DNA of 64,000 nucleotides, from NCBI GenBank assembly GCA_905233425.1, contig CAJOEC010000001.1, forward strand, positions 1-64,000, in the 5' to 3' direction. The DNA comes from an uncultured Prevotella sp. (GTDB taxonomy: Bacteria; Bacteroidota; Bacteroidia; Bacteroidales; Bacteroidaceae). This document shows, in pieces, positions 49,975-58,402 of the stretch (positions are counted from its first letter, which is position 1; every line of letters begins with the position of its first letter). A program made the translations under genes and the position numbers. Below the pieces are notes generated by a model. That model searched no databases. It was not told where the DNA came from and saw only the letters and a program-made list of their open reading frames with translations.

Positions 49975-52341
49975 TCAATCTATTACATCCTCGACGTTGG
50001 TGATGGTTATGGCATCGTGTAGCAGCGTGTCGCTCTCTTCCACCACCTCAAAGTCGTCCTCGTTCAGGCAGGGGTCGAAGTTTGAGGGTAAGTCGAACTG
50101 GTCATCCTGTGTGATGCCCAGCGCCGTGTCCTTGTAGACGCTGTTCATGTACTTTGCAAAGATGGGGAGTGCTGCCGCCGCCCCCTGTCCAAAGGTCATA
50201 GAGTCGAAATGTATGTCGCGGTCGTCGCCTCCCACCCAGCATCCGCTGACGAGCTTGGGCGCAATGCCCATGAACCATGCGTCGCTGTTCGAGTTGGTGG
50301 TGCCGGTCTTTCCGCCCAGTGGTGCGGTAATGTGGTAGCGGTTGCGCAGACGGCTGCCCGTTCCGCCGTCGACGACTGAGCGCAGCATGTAGATCATCTT
50401 GTCGGCGGCGTTGCCCTCCATCACCTCGTTCATTCGCGGGGCGAATGTCGCCACGGTGTTCCCCTCGCTGTCCACAATGCGGGTGACAAATAGCGGAGCT
50501 GTGCGCACGCCGTGGTTCACGAAAGCGGTGTATGCGCTGACCATCTCGGCCACCGTGATGTCGCAGGTTCCGAGGCATAGCGACGGCGACGGGTGTATCT
50601 CCGGGTTGTTGATGCCGAATGAGTGAAGTATTTCGACGAAATTCTTCGGTGTCGTCTTGTTTGTTATGAGGTAGGCTGAGATCCAGTTGTTCGACTGTTG
50701 CAGTCCCCATTTCAGCGTCACGTCCTCTCCGTAGCGTGCCCGGCTGCCGTTGCGCGGTGTCCACGGTCTTCCTGCCACCATGTATGTTCGCTGCACGTTT
50801 GTCACCAAGTCGCATGGTGTCATGTTCGCTCCCGATGCCATCATCACCAGCGAGTAGAGGAACGGCTTGATGGTCGAACCCACCTGCCGCCGGCCCTCAG
50901 TGGCCATGTCGTAGGCGAAATAATGGAAGTCCAGTCCTCCGACATACGCCTTCACATGGCCGTTCTGGGGGGTCATGCTGAGGAATCCTGTGCGCAGGAA
51001 CGACTTGTAGTAGCGTATGGAGTCCATAGGAGTCATCATGGTGTCGACCTCTCCATGGTAGCTGAACACCTGCATCCTTATCTTGGTGTTGAATGCCCGG
51101 TCAATCTCCTCCTTTGTGCACCCTGCGGCCTTCATTGTGACGTAGCGTTCCGACTGCCTGACGTTGCGCTGCAGTATCTGCATCACCTCAGCCTTTGACA
51201 GTTTGCTGGAGTATGGCGCGTTGGGTTTGCGTAGGTTGGCCTTGTCGAACTCAGGCTGCAGATAGTGGCCCACGTGCTCCAGACAAGCCTCCTCGGCATA
51301 TTTCTGCATCCGCGTGTCAATAGTGGTGTAGACCTTCAGCCCGTCTGTATATATATTATAATGTGAACCGTCGCGCTTCACGTTCTTGTTGCACCACCCG
51401 TAGAGAGGGTCGCTGATCCAGTTTAGCGAGTCGATATGGTATTTCACGTAGTTCCATTTGGGGTAGTCGGCCAGCTTCGGCTTCTTCGCCGTCATGTATC
51501 GGCGCAGGAAGTCGCGGAAATATGTAGCCACACCTTCGTTGTGGTCGACGATCTTGAATTTCAGCGCCATGGGCAGCACCGAGCAGCTGTCGTATTCCTG
51601 GCGTGTGATGTACCCGGCCTTGAGCATCTGGTGGAGCACCACGTTGCGGCGTTCCAGCGAGCGCTCCTCGTAGCGCCGGGGGTTGAAATACGACGGGTTC
51701 TTGCACAGCCCCACGAGTGTTGCGCTCTCTGTGAGAGTGAGGTCCTTGGGTTCTTTCGAGAAATAAGTGTTTGCAGCGGTCTTTATTCCGACGGCGTTGT
51801 GGAGGAAATCGAAATAGTTGAGGTACATGGATATTATCTCCTCCTTGGTGTAGTTGCGCTCCAGCTTCACCGCTATGACCCATTCAATGGGTTTCTGCAA
51901 CATTCGCTCGGTGGTGCTGCTGGCCACCTTTGTGGTGTACAGCTGTTTGGCCAGCTGCTGTGTTATTGTCGAGCCTCCGCCGGCGTTTTTCTGCCCCATG
52001 AGTCCGCGTTTCACTATGGCTCGTGCCAGGGCGTAGAAGTCGATGCCCGAATGCTCGAAGAAACGCACGTCCTCGGTAGCCACGAGTGCCTGCACCAGCG
52101 ACGGTGCCAGATCGTCGTAGTCGACCATGACACGGTTCTCGCCGTTCATGTTCCATGTGCCCATGAGCTTGTCATCGGCCGAGAACACCTGTGTGGCATA
52201 CTTGTTTATCGGGTTCTGCAGGTCTTCGATGGGCGGCATGTAGCCAATCCGTCCGTCGGCGATGGCCCAGAAACAGCCCGCTACGACGATGACGACGACG
52301 ACGAGCAGCGTCCAGAGGAGTATGAAAAACCATTTTCTCAT
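49975..52341 (-). CDS. mrcA: class A penicillin-binding protein 1A
   Basis: 788 residues; bifunctional peptidoglycan synthase. N-terminal membrane anchor (about 5-28), glycosyltransferase domain with EDVRFFEHSGIDFYALAR and GGSTITQQLAKQL (about 90-130), and a transpeptidase domain with the serine motif GSTIKPF near 485, SNN (QQSNNW) near 545 and KTG (LGGKTGTTNSNSDAWF) near 690. 23 bases after the DUF3256 gene and 27 before tcdA. Confidence 0.96.
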   Translation of the reverse strand: MRKWFFILLWTLLVVVVIVVAGCFWAIADGRIGYMPPIEDLQNPINKYATQVFSADDKLMGTWNMNGENRVMVDYDDLAPSLVQALVATEDVRFFEHSGIDFYALARAIVKRGLMGQKNAGGGSTITQQLAKQLYTTKVASSTTERMLQKPIEWVIAVKLERNYTKEEIISMYLNYFDFLHNAVGIKTAANTYFSKEPKDLTLTESATLVGLCKNPSYFNPRRYEERSLERRNVVLHQMLKAGYITRQEYDSCSVLPMALKFKIVDHNEGVATYFRDFLRRYMTAKKPKLADYPKWNYVKYHIDSLNWISDPLYGWCNKNVKRDGSHYNIYTDGLKVYTTIDTRMQKYAEEACLEHVGHYLQPEFDKANLRKPNAPYSSKLSKAEVMQILQRNVRQSERYVTMKAAGCTKEEIDRAFNTKIRMQVFSYHGEVDTMMTPMDSIRYYKSFLRTGFLSMTPQNGHVKAYVGGLDFHYFAYDMATEGRRQVGSTIKPFLYSLVMMASGANMTPCDLVTNVQRTYMVAGRPWTPRNGSRARYGEDVTLKWGLQQSNNWISAYLITNKTTPKNFVEILHSFGINNPEIHPSPSLCLGTCDITVAEMVSAYTAFVNHGVRTAPLFVTRIVDSEGNTVATFAPRMNEVMEGNAADKMIYMLRSVVDGGTGSRLRNRYHITAPLGGKTGTTNSNSDAWFMGIAPKLVSGCWVGGDDRDIHFDSMTFGQGAAAALPIFAKYMNSVYKDTALGITQDDQFDLPSNFDPCLNEDDFEVVEESDTLLHDAITITNVEDVID

Positions 52342-52364
52342 TGTGCGTAATAGTGTTATTGGGC

Positions 52365-52853
52365 TTATTGGTTGATTATCTTTGATGCTTTCTCGTCGAG
52401 CTGGAGCAGGGTGTTCTCAGTCACCGCCGCCGACAGCTCTTCCCATGTCTTGGAGTTGTAGACATTGACGAGCACCTGACGGTACCCGCCCTTCGTCTGG
52501 TATGTTCGCTTTATGGTGACCACGGTGGCGGAGTCGGCAGGAGAGGCTGCGGGAGCGGTGGCCTTCATTTCCAGAAGCATGGCCTCGCTCATTCGGACGG
52601 CTAAGGAGTCGTCGCTGAGGAAGAGCATTTCCGTCTCGCCGTCGAGCTTGTTTGTCACCTTGGCCTTCATCTTCGCGTCCATGAAGTCCATCATGTCCAG
52701 TCGGTTGTTAGTGGTGAGGTAGGGAGTGAGCGAGTCGGGCATTGCCTTGAATGCCTCGCGTATAGTCTGCGCGTGGGAAGCGACAAGCGACAGGTGGAAA
52801 GCGACAATCATGGCTGCCACTCTTCCCAGGAAAAAGCAAACGTTTCTTTTCAT
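52365..52853 (-). CDS. DUF3256 family secreted protein
   Basis: 162 residues with a signal peptide ending SLVASHAQ (about 29), then the family start TIREAFKAMPDSLTPYLTTN and NRLDMMDFMDAKM. Function unknown. DUF3256 is a Bacteroidales family; its place just before PBP1A suggests an envelope role, by inference only. Confidence 0.85.
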   Translation of the reverse strand: MKRNVCFFLGRVAAMIVAFHLSLVASHAQTIREAFKAMPDSLTPYLTTNNRLDMMDFMDAKMKAKVTNKLDGETEMLFLSDDSLAVRMSEAMLLEMKATAPAASPADSATVVTIKRTYQTKGGYRQVLVNVYNSKTWEELSAAVTENTLLQLDEKASKIINQ

Positions 52854-52895
52854 ATTAAGTGATGATAAAAAACAACTTGGTACGATTTTGTGTGC

Positions 52896-53110
52896 TCGAC
52901 CACGCCCCGAAGGGGCAATGCGCAGTCAGCCCAGGGCAGCGCCCTGGGTAGGCATGAGTGCACAGCCCCCGCCCTGTAGGGGCAAAAGAATGAGTAGGAG
53001 GCATCGCCTCCGTCCAAGGCTTTTGCCCTTTCAGGGCGACAATAGCCCTGTCATCATACCCAGGGCGCTGCCCTAGGCTAACTGCTTGTTGGCCTTTCAG
53101 GCCGTACTGC
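52896..53110. repeat. cluster of GC-rich palindromes
   Basis: Contains GCCCCGAAGGGGC (52904-52916), CCCAGGGCAGCGCCCTGGG (52930-52948), GGAGGCATCGCCTCC (52998-53012), AGGGCGCTGCCCT (53062-53074) and GGCCTTTCAGGCC (53091-53103). The left and right halves are partly inverted copies. A repeat of this look is frequent between genes in Bacteroidota; no gene is present. Confidence 0.75.
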
Positions 53111-53173
53111 GGAAACATACGATAACAACCTATTTGTACCAACTTATTTATTTACTTTTACTAAGTAGAATAG

Positions 53174-53908
53174 TTACTTTGCCAGTTGCATCATCATAAC
53201 TGCGGCAAGGCCGGCGGTCTCGGTGCGCAGTCGGCTTTTGCCAAGGCTTACGGAAATGTAGCCGGCCTCGATGGCCATCTGCACCTCGTCGAACGAGAAA
53301 TCGCCCTCGGGGCCTATGAGCACCAGCGCGTCCTCATTGTTGCCGCACCGCCCGAAGCCGCCGCCCCCTGACAGGAGGGCGAAGAGGTCTTCGCGGGGAA
53401 TCTCGTTGTAGCAATGGGCTATGTACCGTTGTCCGGTGGCATGGCGGGCGATGAACTTGCGGAAGTCGGTCATGTCGTTAATTATGGGCATCCACGCCTT
53501 GCGGCTCTGCTTCAGAGCCGCCACTGCTATTTTCTCCAACCGTGGCAGCTTAACTGCCTTGCGTTCGGAGAACTGGCAGTCGAGCAGCGACATCTCGTCG
53601 AAGCCTATCTCCGTGGCTTTCTCCACGAGCCACTCCATGCGCTCCATCATCTTCGTCGGAGCTATGGCCAGATGCACCCGCCCCTGCCACTGCCGTTGCT
53701 GCGGCATTGCGGCCTCGATGGTGTAGCCACACCGTTTCTGCGTGGCCTCAGTCACCCTTGCGCGATAGAAAGTCCCCTGCCCGTCCATGAGCATCATCTC
53801 GTCGCCCTCGTTGAGGCGCAACACGCGCACGGCGTGGACAGCCTCGTCATCGGGCAGCGTCTGGCGCGATGTGGCGTCGGGCACGTAGAAGAACCGTTCT
53901 TCCTTCAT
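53174..53908 (-). CDS. rsmE: 16S rRNA m3U1498 methyltransferase
   Basis: 244-residue SPOUT-fold enzyme methylating U1498 of 16S rRNA. The knot region is visible: VLIGPEGDFSFDEVQMA near 195-212 and SLGKSRLRTETAGLAAV near 222-238. The N-terminal PUA-like domain covers about 1-70. It overlaps the preceding gene by 4 bases (ATGA type), so translation is coupled. Confidence 0.95.
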   Translation of the reverse strand: MKEERFFYVPDATSRQTLPDDEAVHAVRVLRLNEGDEMMLMDGQGTFYRARVTEATQKRCGYTIEAAMPQQRQWQGRVHLAIAPTKMMERMEWLVEKATEIGFDEMSLLDCQFSERKAVKLPRLEKIAVAALKQSRKAWMPIINDMTDFRKFIARHATGQRYIAHCYNEIPREDLFALLSGGGGFGRCGNNEDALVLIGPEGDFSFDEVQMAIEAGYISVSLGKSRLRTETAGLAAVMMMQLAK

Positions 53909-54435
53909 TGCGGCTTCCTGCGGTTCAGCTCGTCGCGCAGTTGCGACGCCAGTTCGTAGTTCTCGTCGTCGATGGCGTGCTGCATGGCCATCTTCAGCCG
54001 CGGCACGTCCATGGTGTTTATCGGTATGGCAATTCCCGTTGCCTTCTCGTCGTAGGGTGTGCTCTGGCGCTTCATCAGCGTCTCCTCGATAAACATGGGT
54101 ATGTCTGACATGAGGGTGAGCAGCACGGCGTCGCTCATGCGCAGCCGTGCCGACTCACCCTTTTCGTTCATGAGCACCACCTGGTATTGGCCCTGGAAGA
54201 GTCCGAACACCATTATCTCGTAGTGTGAGGGTAGCAGACTGAGAAGTGTCTCGGGTAGCATGGTGCTGCATTGCTGCGGAGTCTTCAAGCGCATGAGTAT
54301 CTGCTGCATCATGGCTTCGTCGCACACCACAGTCAGGGCGTTCCTGCGCTCCATGTCGGTGAGCAGGATGACGGCAATGCCGGCGGCTCCTGCCACCTGT
54401 TGCATGTTCTCGAATCTCAGCCTTACTCTTCTCAT
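53905..54435 (-). CDS. bifunctional nuclease (DUF151) with UVR motif
   Basis: 176 residues. The DUF151/BFN domain (about 15-125) shows VILLTDMERRNALTVVC, MLPETLLSLLPSHYEIMVFG and ESARLRMSDAVLLTL. A UVR helical hairpin follows at the end (RLKMAMQHAIDDENYELASQ). Family members have nuclease activity in studied cases; the role here is unknown. It begins one base after the stop of the Omp28-like gene and overlaps rsmE by 4 bases. Confidence 0.88.
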   Translation of the reverse strand: MRRVRLRFENMQQVAGAAGIAVILLTDMERRNALTVVCDEAMMQQILMRLKTPQQCSTMLPETLLSLLPSHYEIMVFGLFQGQYQVVLMNEKGESARLRMSDAVLLTLMSDIPMFIEETLMKRQSTPYDEKATGIAIPINTMDVPRLKMAMQHAIDDENYELASQLRDELNRRKPQ

Positions 54436-56322
54436 TTACTTCACTATCTTTGTGCTCTTGCCGTCGGCGGTCTTCACTATAGTCAGGCCCTTGTGTGCGG
54501 CAGTAGCCTTGCGTCCGGCCAGGTCGTAGCTTGCCACGACGGTCTCGTCGGCGTTGATGTTTTCAATGCCCTGTCCTCCCGGAACGATGTCGGCCTGGGC
54601 GGCGTTCACAATCTGGTTGCTCGAGCGGTCGATGAGCAGAGCCACAGCCCTGAGCTTGGTCTTGTCCTGTATCAGGGTGTTACCCTTGATGTTCATGGCC
54701 TGTGTGTGGGTCAGCTCCTGTCCGTTCTTCACGCTTGTGGGCACCGAGCCCTTTACGCCTCCGAAGATGTCGACGGCAGCCACAGCCACGTTGTTATAGA
54801 CCATGTCGGTGACGGTCTCAGGTGCGTCGTACCAAGGTTGCATGTCGGGTGTGCCCGTCTGCTTCTCACCCGAATATCCGTTGGTCTGATACCATTCTGC
54901 GCCGTTGCCCTTCAGTCCGTCGGCCACAATCACGTATGCGATGCCGTAGTCGGCCTTAGAGTCGTTGTAGCAGAATGTCGTTGTCGATGTGAGGGCAATG
55001 TTGATGGGGCTTATCTCCATTCCAGTCCACTCGGCCTTGAGGCTGATCTTGGCGGGTACGGTGCGCTCCATCTGCTGGCCAACCAGCCTCACGAAGCTCG
55101 ACGGCCAGGGGTAAGTCAGGTACACGCGGTCGACCAATGCCGAGGGAAGTGTGGAAATATTATAGGCCACGGGGGTGTAGTCGGTGGTGTTCATCACGTC
55201 GTTGCAGTGGATGGCCAGGGCTACAGCCTTGTCGCCGTATGTCTCCTTCATCAGGTCCATGGCGGCGATGGCACATGGGCTTCCGCCAGCCTTAGTGCTC
55301 ACGAAGAGCTCGGCCACAGGTGTTGCCTGCATCTTCTCGGCCACGGTGATGACCTGTCCGTTGGCGATGTTATTCTCACTAAGGTTGGGCTGTCCGTTCA
55401 CCTTGGTAATTGTGAGCTGCTTGTTGTAGATGCTTGGGACATCGTCGGCGGGGAAGTCGATGACGGCAACCTTGCTGTTCTGGAATCCCTTGATGATCAC
55501 AGCCTTTGTCACCTCCTCAGATGTCGTTCCGTCGGTGGTGATGGTGTATGAGATGTTCTCCACGTCTTCGGTACCCATGTTCCTGAGTGTCAGGGGCACA
55601 GGAGCCGTCTCGTCCTTCACGGCATAGCTCGTGACGAAGTCCTTCACCGTGACAGCGTTCTTCGGGAAATGGCCTCCTCCGAAGAGCACCTTCACGTATG
55701 CGTCACCCTCGATGGCCTTCCAGACGCGCTTGCTTGTGGTCTTGTAGAAGAAGGAGTCCTTGCGGTTCGACTTGGTGTTGGTGTACGACAGCGGTGCGCT
55801 GGCATAGCGGTCGGAGAGCTTGGTGATGTCGAACGACACGCCGACATAGAGTCCGCCGGCAGGAATCTGGTGCTGCTCGCTGAACGCCACGTCGTTGAAA
55901 TCGTTAAGTGTGAGGTCGTCTTTGGCCACCGAGACGGTCTCAAGCATATCGACCTTGCTGTTGGGCAGACTGTTAGCCACCCACACCACCACGTTGTCCA
56001 TGGCTGTGCTCTGGGGATAGAAGCTGAAGCCGTCTATGCTGGCATCGCCCTTGCATATCAGTCCCTGGGGGATGAATACGGCCATGTCGTAGTGCTCGAG
56101 GACCTCCGTGCCGTAGATATACCTGATGGAAGCGTCGAGGTCGTAGTTGGCCCACCACAGCTGGCCGGGGCCTGGCTCAACAGCCGGTGTGCGTGCCGTC
56201 TGCGACGGAATGAGTTCATACTGCAGGTCTGAATTGCCTGTGACAGAAGAGATCTCAGCCTGAGCCATGACGGCAGAGCTGAACGGGATGGCCAAAGCCA
56301 GTGAAAGTAGATGTTTTTTCAT
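54436..56322 (-). CDS. secreted Omp28-like protein
   Basis: 628 residues with signal peptide ending SSAVMAQ (about 21). It is built like the protein at 38736-41075: beta-rich first half with the shared phrase YTITTDGTTS, then a thioredoxin-like region AELFVSTKAGGSPCAIAAMD near 348 that keeps only one of the two cysteines. It ends with a T9SS-like sorting signature YDLAGRK...KGLTIVKTADGKSTKIVK instead of dockerin modules. Probably surface exposed; function unknown. Confidence 0.82.
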   Translation of the reverse strand: MKKHLLSLALAIPFSSAVMAQAEISSVTGNSDLQYELIPSQTARTPAVEPGPGQLWWANYDLDASIRYIYGTEVLEHYDMAVFIPQGLICKGDASIDGFSFYPQSTAMDNVVVWVANSLPNSKVDMLETVSVAKDDLTLNDFNDVAFSEQHQIPAGGLYVGVSFDITKLSDRYASAPLSYTNTKSNRKDSFFYKTTSKRVWKAIEGDAYVKVLFGGGHFPKNAVTVKDFVTSYAVKDETAPVPLTLRNMGTEDVENISYTITTDGTTSEEVTKAVIIKGFQNSKVAVIDFPADDVPSIYNKQLTITKVNGQPNLSENNIANGQVITVAEKMQATPVAELFVSTKAGGSPCAIAAMDLMKETYGDKAVALAIHCNDVMNTTDYTPVAYNISTLPSALVDRVYLTYPWPSSFVRLVGQQMERTVPAKISLKAEWTGMEISPINIALTSTTTFCYNDSKADYGIAYVIVADGLKGNGAEWYQTNGYSGEKQTGTPDMQPWYDAPETVTDMVYNNVAVAAVDIFGGVKGSVPTSVKNGQELTHTQAMNIKGNTLIQDKTKLRAVALLIDRSSNQIVNAAQADIVPGGQGIENINADETVVASYDLAGRKATAAHKGLTIVKTADGKSTKIVK

Positions 56323-56398
56323 GTGTTAAATGTTTTTATGTTATGGTTTAATATCGTGCATCGGGGTGCATAGTGCCGCGAAAGGCACATTTGCAGGT

Positions 56399-56407
56399 GC
56401 AAAGGTA
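56399..56407 (-). promoter_or_regulatory. -7 box of the Omp28-like/DUF151/rsmE operon
   Basis: The minus strand reads TACCTTTGC, about 77 bases before the start codon at 56322. No clear -33 TTG. Confidence 0.6.
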
Positions 56408-56475
56408 CAAAATAAATTCTTAACACGAAAATTTTTAACCCATCTTTTGATTGTACAGGCAAAAAACGCATCACA

Positions 56476-56651
56476 GACCCACCGCTGACGGCCTCAACGC
56501 CTCGCCGACAGGCCTCGTCACCCCCTCTGGGAGGCCTCTGCACCCCCTCCGGGAGGCAAAAAAGTTCGCGCCGGGCGAACTGTCAGTTCAGGCCGGGCGA
56601 ACTGTGAGTTCGCGCCGTGCGAACTCAAAGGCCCCTCGGAGCCGATTTTTG
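56476..56651. repeat. 22-bp-period mosaic repeat array
   Basis: Eight 22-base units begin at 56476, 56498, 56520, 56542, 56564, 56586, 56608 and 56630. Units come in groups: a pair with GACGGCCTC/GACAGGCCTC, a pair with ACCCCCTCYGGGAGGC, a triplet of palindromes GTTCGCGCCGGGCGAAC, then one divergent unit. The period matches the array at 24615-24768. Confidence 0.8.
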
Positions 56652-56674
56652 GACGTAGCCCGCGAGCCATCGGC

Positions 56675-56732
56675 GGGTCATGGGGACAGGCACTTGACCC
56701 TGGCTTGGGTCAAGTGCCTGTCCCCATGACCC
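56675..56732. repeat. dispersed GGGACAGGCACTT palindrome, copy 3 (perfect)
   Basis: Perfect 26-base arms around a 6-base loop TGGCTT; the left arm starts GGGTCATGGGGACAGGCACT. The other two copies (29232, 38587) are imperfect forms of the same element. Confidence 0.92.
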
Positions 56733-56760
56733 TCGGGAAATATGAAAGTATGTGAAAAAA

Positions 56761-56792
56761 TTGGCTGTTCCGTTTTTTATGCCTACCTTTGC
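56761..56792 (+). promoter_or_regulatory. promoter of uxaA-mlaE
   Basis: TTG at 56761-56763, a 20-base spacer and TACCTTTGC at 56784-56792; the leader is about 85 bases and carries two palindromes. Confidence 0.82.
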
Positions 56793-56801
56793 AGCTGAAT
56801 T

Positions 56802-56862
56802 GTAGGGACGCGACGTGTCGCGTCCGCCAAGCAACGTATTGACGCGACGTGTCGCGTCCGCC
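56802..56862 (+). repeat. two GACGCGACGTGTCGCGTC hairpins in the uxaA leader
   Basis: Copies at 56802-56828 and 56838-56862 share GACGCGACGTGTCGCGTC plus CGCC. They lie between promoter and start codon, so the mRNA would begin with two strong hairpins. The same family is found inside the restriction gene at 35912-35967. Confidence 0.88.
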
Positions 56863-56884
56863 GAACAAACCAAATCATAAATAA

Positions 56885-58402
56885 ATGGAACAAGCTACAT
56901 TTTTGAGAATCAACCCGGCCGACACCGTCGTGGTGTGCCTCCAGCCGAAGAAAAAAGGTGAGACAATAGAAGTCGACGGCTTCAGCGTGACACTCCTCCA
57001 GGACACACCCGCCGGCCACAAGGTGCTCTTGCGCGATGTTAAAGAGGGCGAGGACATAATAAAGTATGGCTACCCCATCGGCCATGCGCGCCAGGACATG
57101 AGAGCTGGCGAATGGGTGAACGAGAACAACCTGAAGACCAACCTCAGCGGAACGCTTGAATACACATACCAGCCTGTCGACGAGCCACTTGCCATCGCCA
57201 AGGAGAACCGTACGTTCAAGGGCTACGTGCGCAAGAACGGCGACGTGGGCGTGCGCAACGAGATATGGATTGTCCCCACCGTGGGCTGCGTCAACGGCAT
57301 AGCCGAGCGGCTGGCCAAGCAGCTAAGGGAAGAATTGTCTCTCAACACTCAACGCCCATCTCTCAACGCAATCGACTCCGTCTACGCCTGGCACCACAAC
57401 TACGGCTGCTCACAGCTCTCCGACGACCACGAGAACACGCGGAAGGTGCTGCGCGACATCTGCCTCCACCCCAATGCCGGAGGCGTGCTCGTGCTGAGCC
57501 TTGGCTGCGAGAACAACCAGCCCGAGGACTTCATGGCCATGCTCGGCAATTACGACCGTGAGCGCATACGCCTGATGGTCACCCAGCGTGTCGACGGCGA
57601 CGAGGTGGAAGAGGGCATGAAGATTCTGCGCGAGCTGGCCGCCATCGCCAGTAAGGACCGGCGCGAGGATGTGCCCGTGTCGAAGTTGCGCGTGGGACTG
57701 AAATGCGGCGGCAGCGACGGATTCAGCGGCATAACGGCCAACCCACTCGTCGGCGAGTTCAGCGACTGGCTCGTGGCACAGGGAGGCACAAGCGTGCTGA
57801 CCGAGGTGCCCGAAATGTTCGGCGCTGAGACAATACTGATGAACCGCTGCGAGACACGCGAGCTGTTCGACCAGACAGTCTCGATGATCAACAACTTCAA
57901 GAACTATTTCCTCTCCCACGGCGAACCCGTTGGCGAGAACCCCTCGCCGGGCAACAAGGCCGGCGGAATATCGACGCTCGAGGACAAGGCACTGGGCTGC
58001 ACGCAGAAATGCGGGCGCGCACCGGTGAGCGGCGTCATGGAGTATGGCGACCGTCTGCAGCACGCGGGCCTGAACCTGCTCTCAGCACCCGGCAACGACC
58101 TCGTGGCAGCCACGGCCCTGGCCTCATGCGGATGCCACATAGTGCTCTTCACCACGGGACGCGGAACGCCCTTCGGCACCTTCGTACCGACGATGAAGAT
58201 CTCAACCAACCCAACGCTGGCAGCACGCAAACCCCTATGGGTGGACTTCAACGCCGGACAGCTCATTGAGGGACGCACCATGAAGGAGCTGGTGCCCGAA
58301 TTCATCGACAAGGTGCTCGCAGTGGCAAGCGGCGAACCAGCACGCAACGAGGAGAACGGCTACCGCGAAATATCAATCTTCAAGAACGGGGTGACACTAT
58401 GA
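56885..58402 (+). CDS. uxaA: altronate dehydratase
   Basis: 505-residue enzyme of the UxaA/GarD family converting D-altronate to 2-keto-3-deoxy-D-gluconate in galacturonate breakdown. The N-terminal SAF domain (1-95: FLRINPADTVVVCLQ, AGHKVLLRDVKEGEDIIKYG) is followed by the catalytic domain with YVRKNGDVGVRNEIWIVPTV, LSLGCENNQPEDF, GLKCGGSDGFSGITANP and TTGRGTPFGTFVPTMKI. Its stop overlaps the next gene's ATG by 4 bases. No other galacturonate gene lies beside it. Confidence 0.94.
   Translation: MEQATFLRINPADTVVVCLQPKKKGETIEVDGFSVTLLQDTPAGHKVLLRDVKEGEDIIKYGYPIGHARQDMRAGEWVNENNLKTNLSGTLEYTYQPVDEPLAIAKENRTFKGYVRKNGDVGVRNEIWIVPTVGCVNGIAERLAKQLREELSLNTQRPSLNAIDSVYAWHHNYGCSQLSDDHENTRKVLRDICLHPNAGGVLVLSLGCENNQPEDFMAMLGNYDRERIRLMVTQRVDGDEVEEGMKILRELAAIASKDRREDVPVSKLRVGLKCGGSDGFSGITANPLVGEFSDWLVAQGGTSVLTEVPEMFGAETILMNRCETRELFDQTVSMINNFKNYFLSHGEPVGENPSPGNKAGGISTLEDKALGCTQKCGRAPVSGVMEYGDRLQHAGLNLLSAPGNDLVAATALASCGCHIVLFTTGRGTPFGTFVPTMKISTNPTLAARKPLWVDFNAGQLIEGRTMKELVPEFIDKVLAVASGEPARNEENGYREISIFKNGVTL

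Noticed and set aside
56451..56729. Plus-strand frame over the second 22-base array
   Set aside because: The 22-base period shifts the frame every unit, so repeated protein units are absent; no family.
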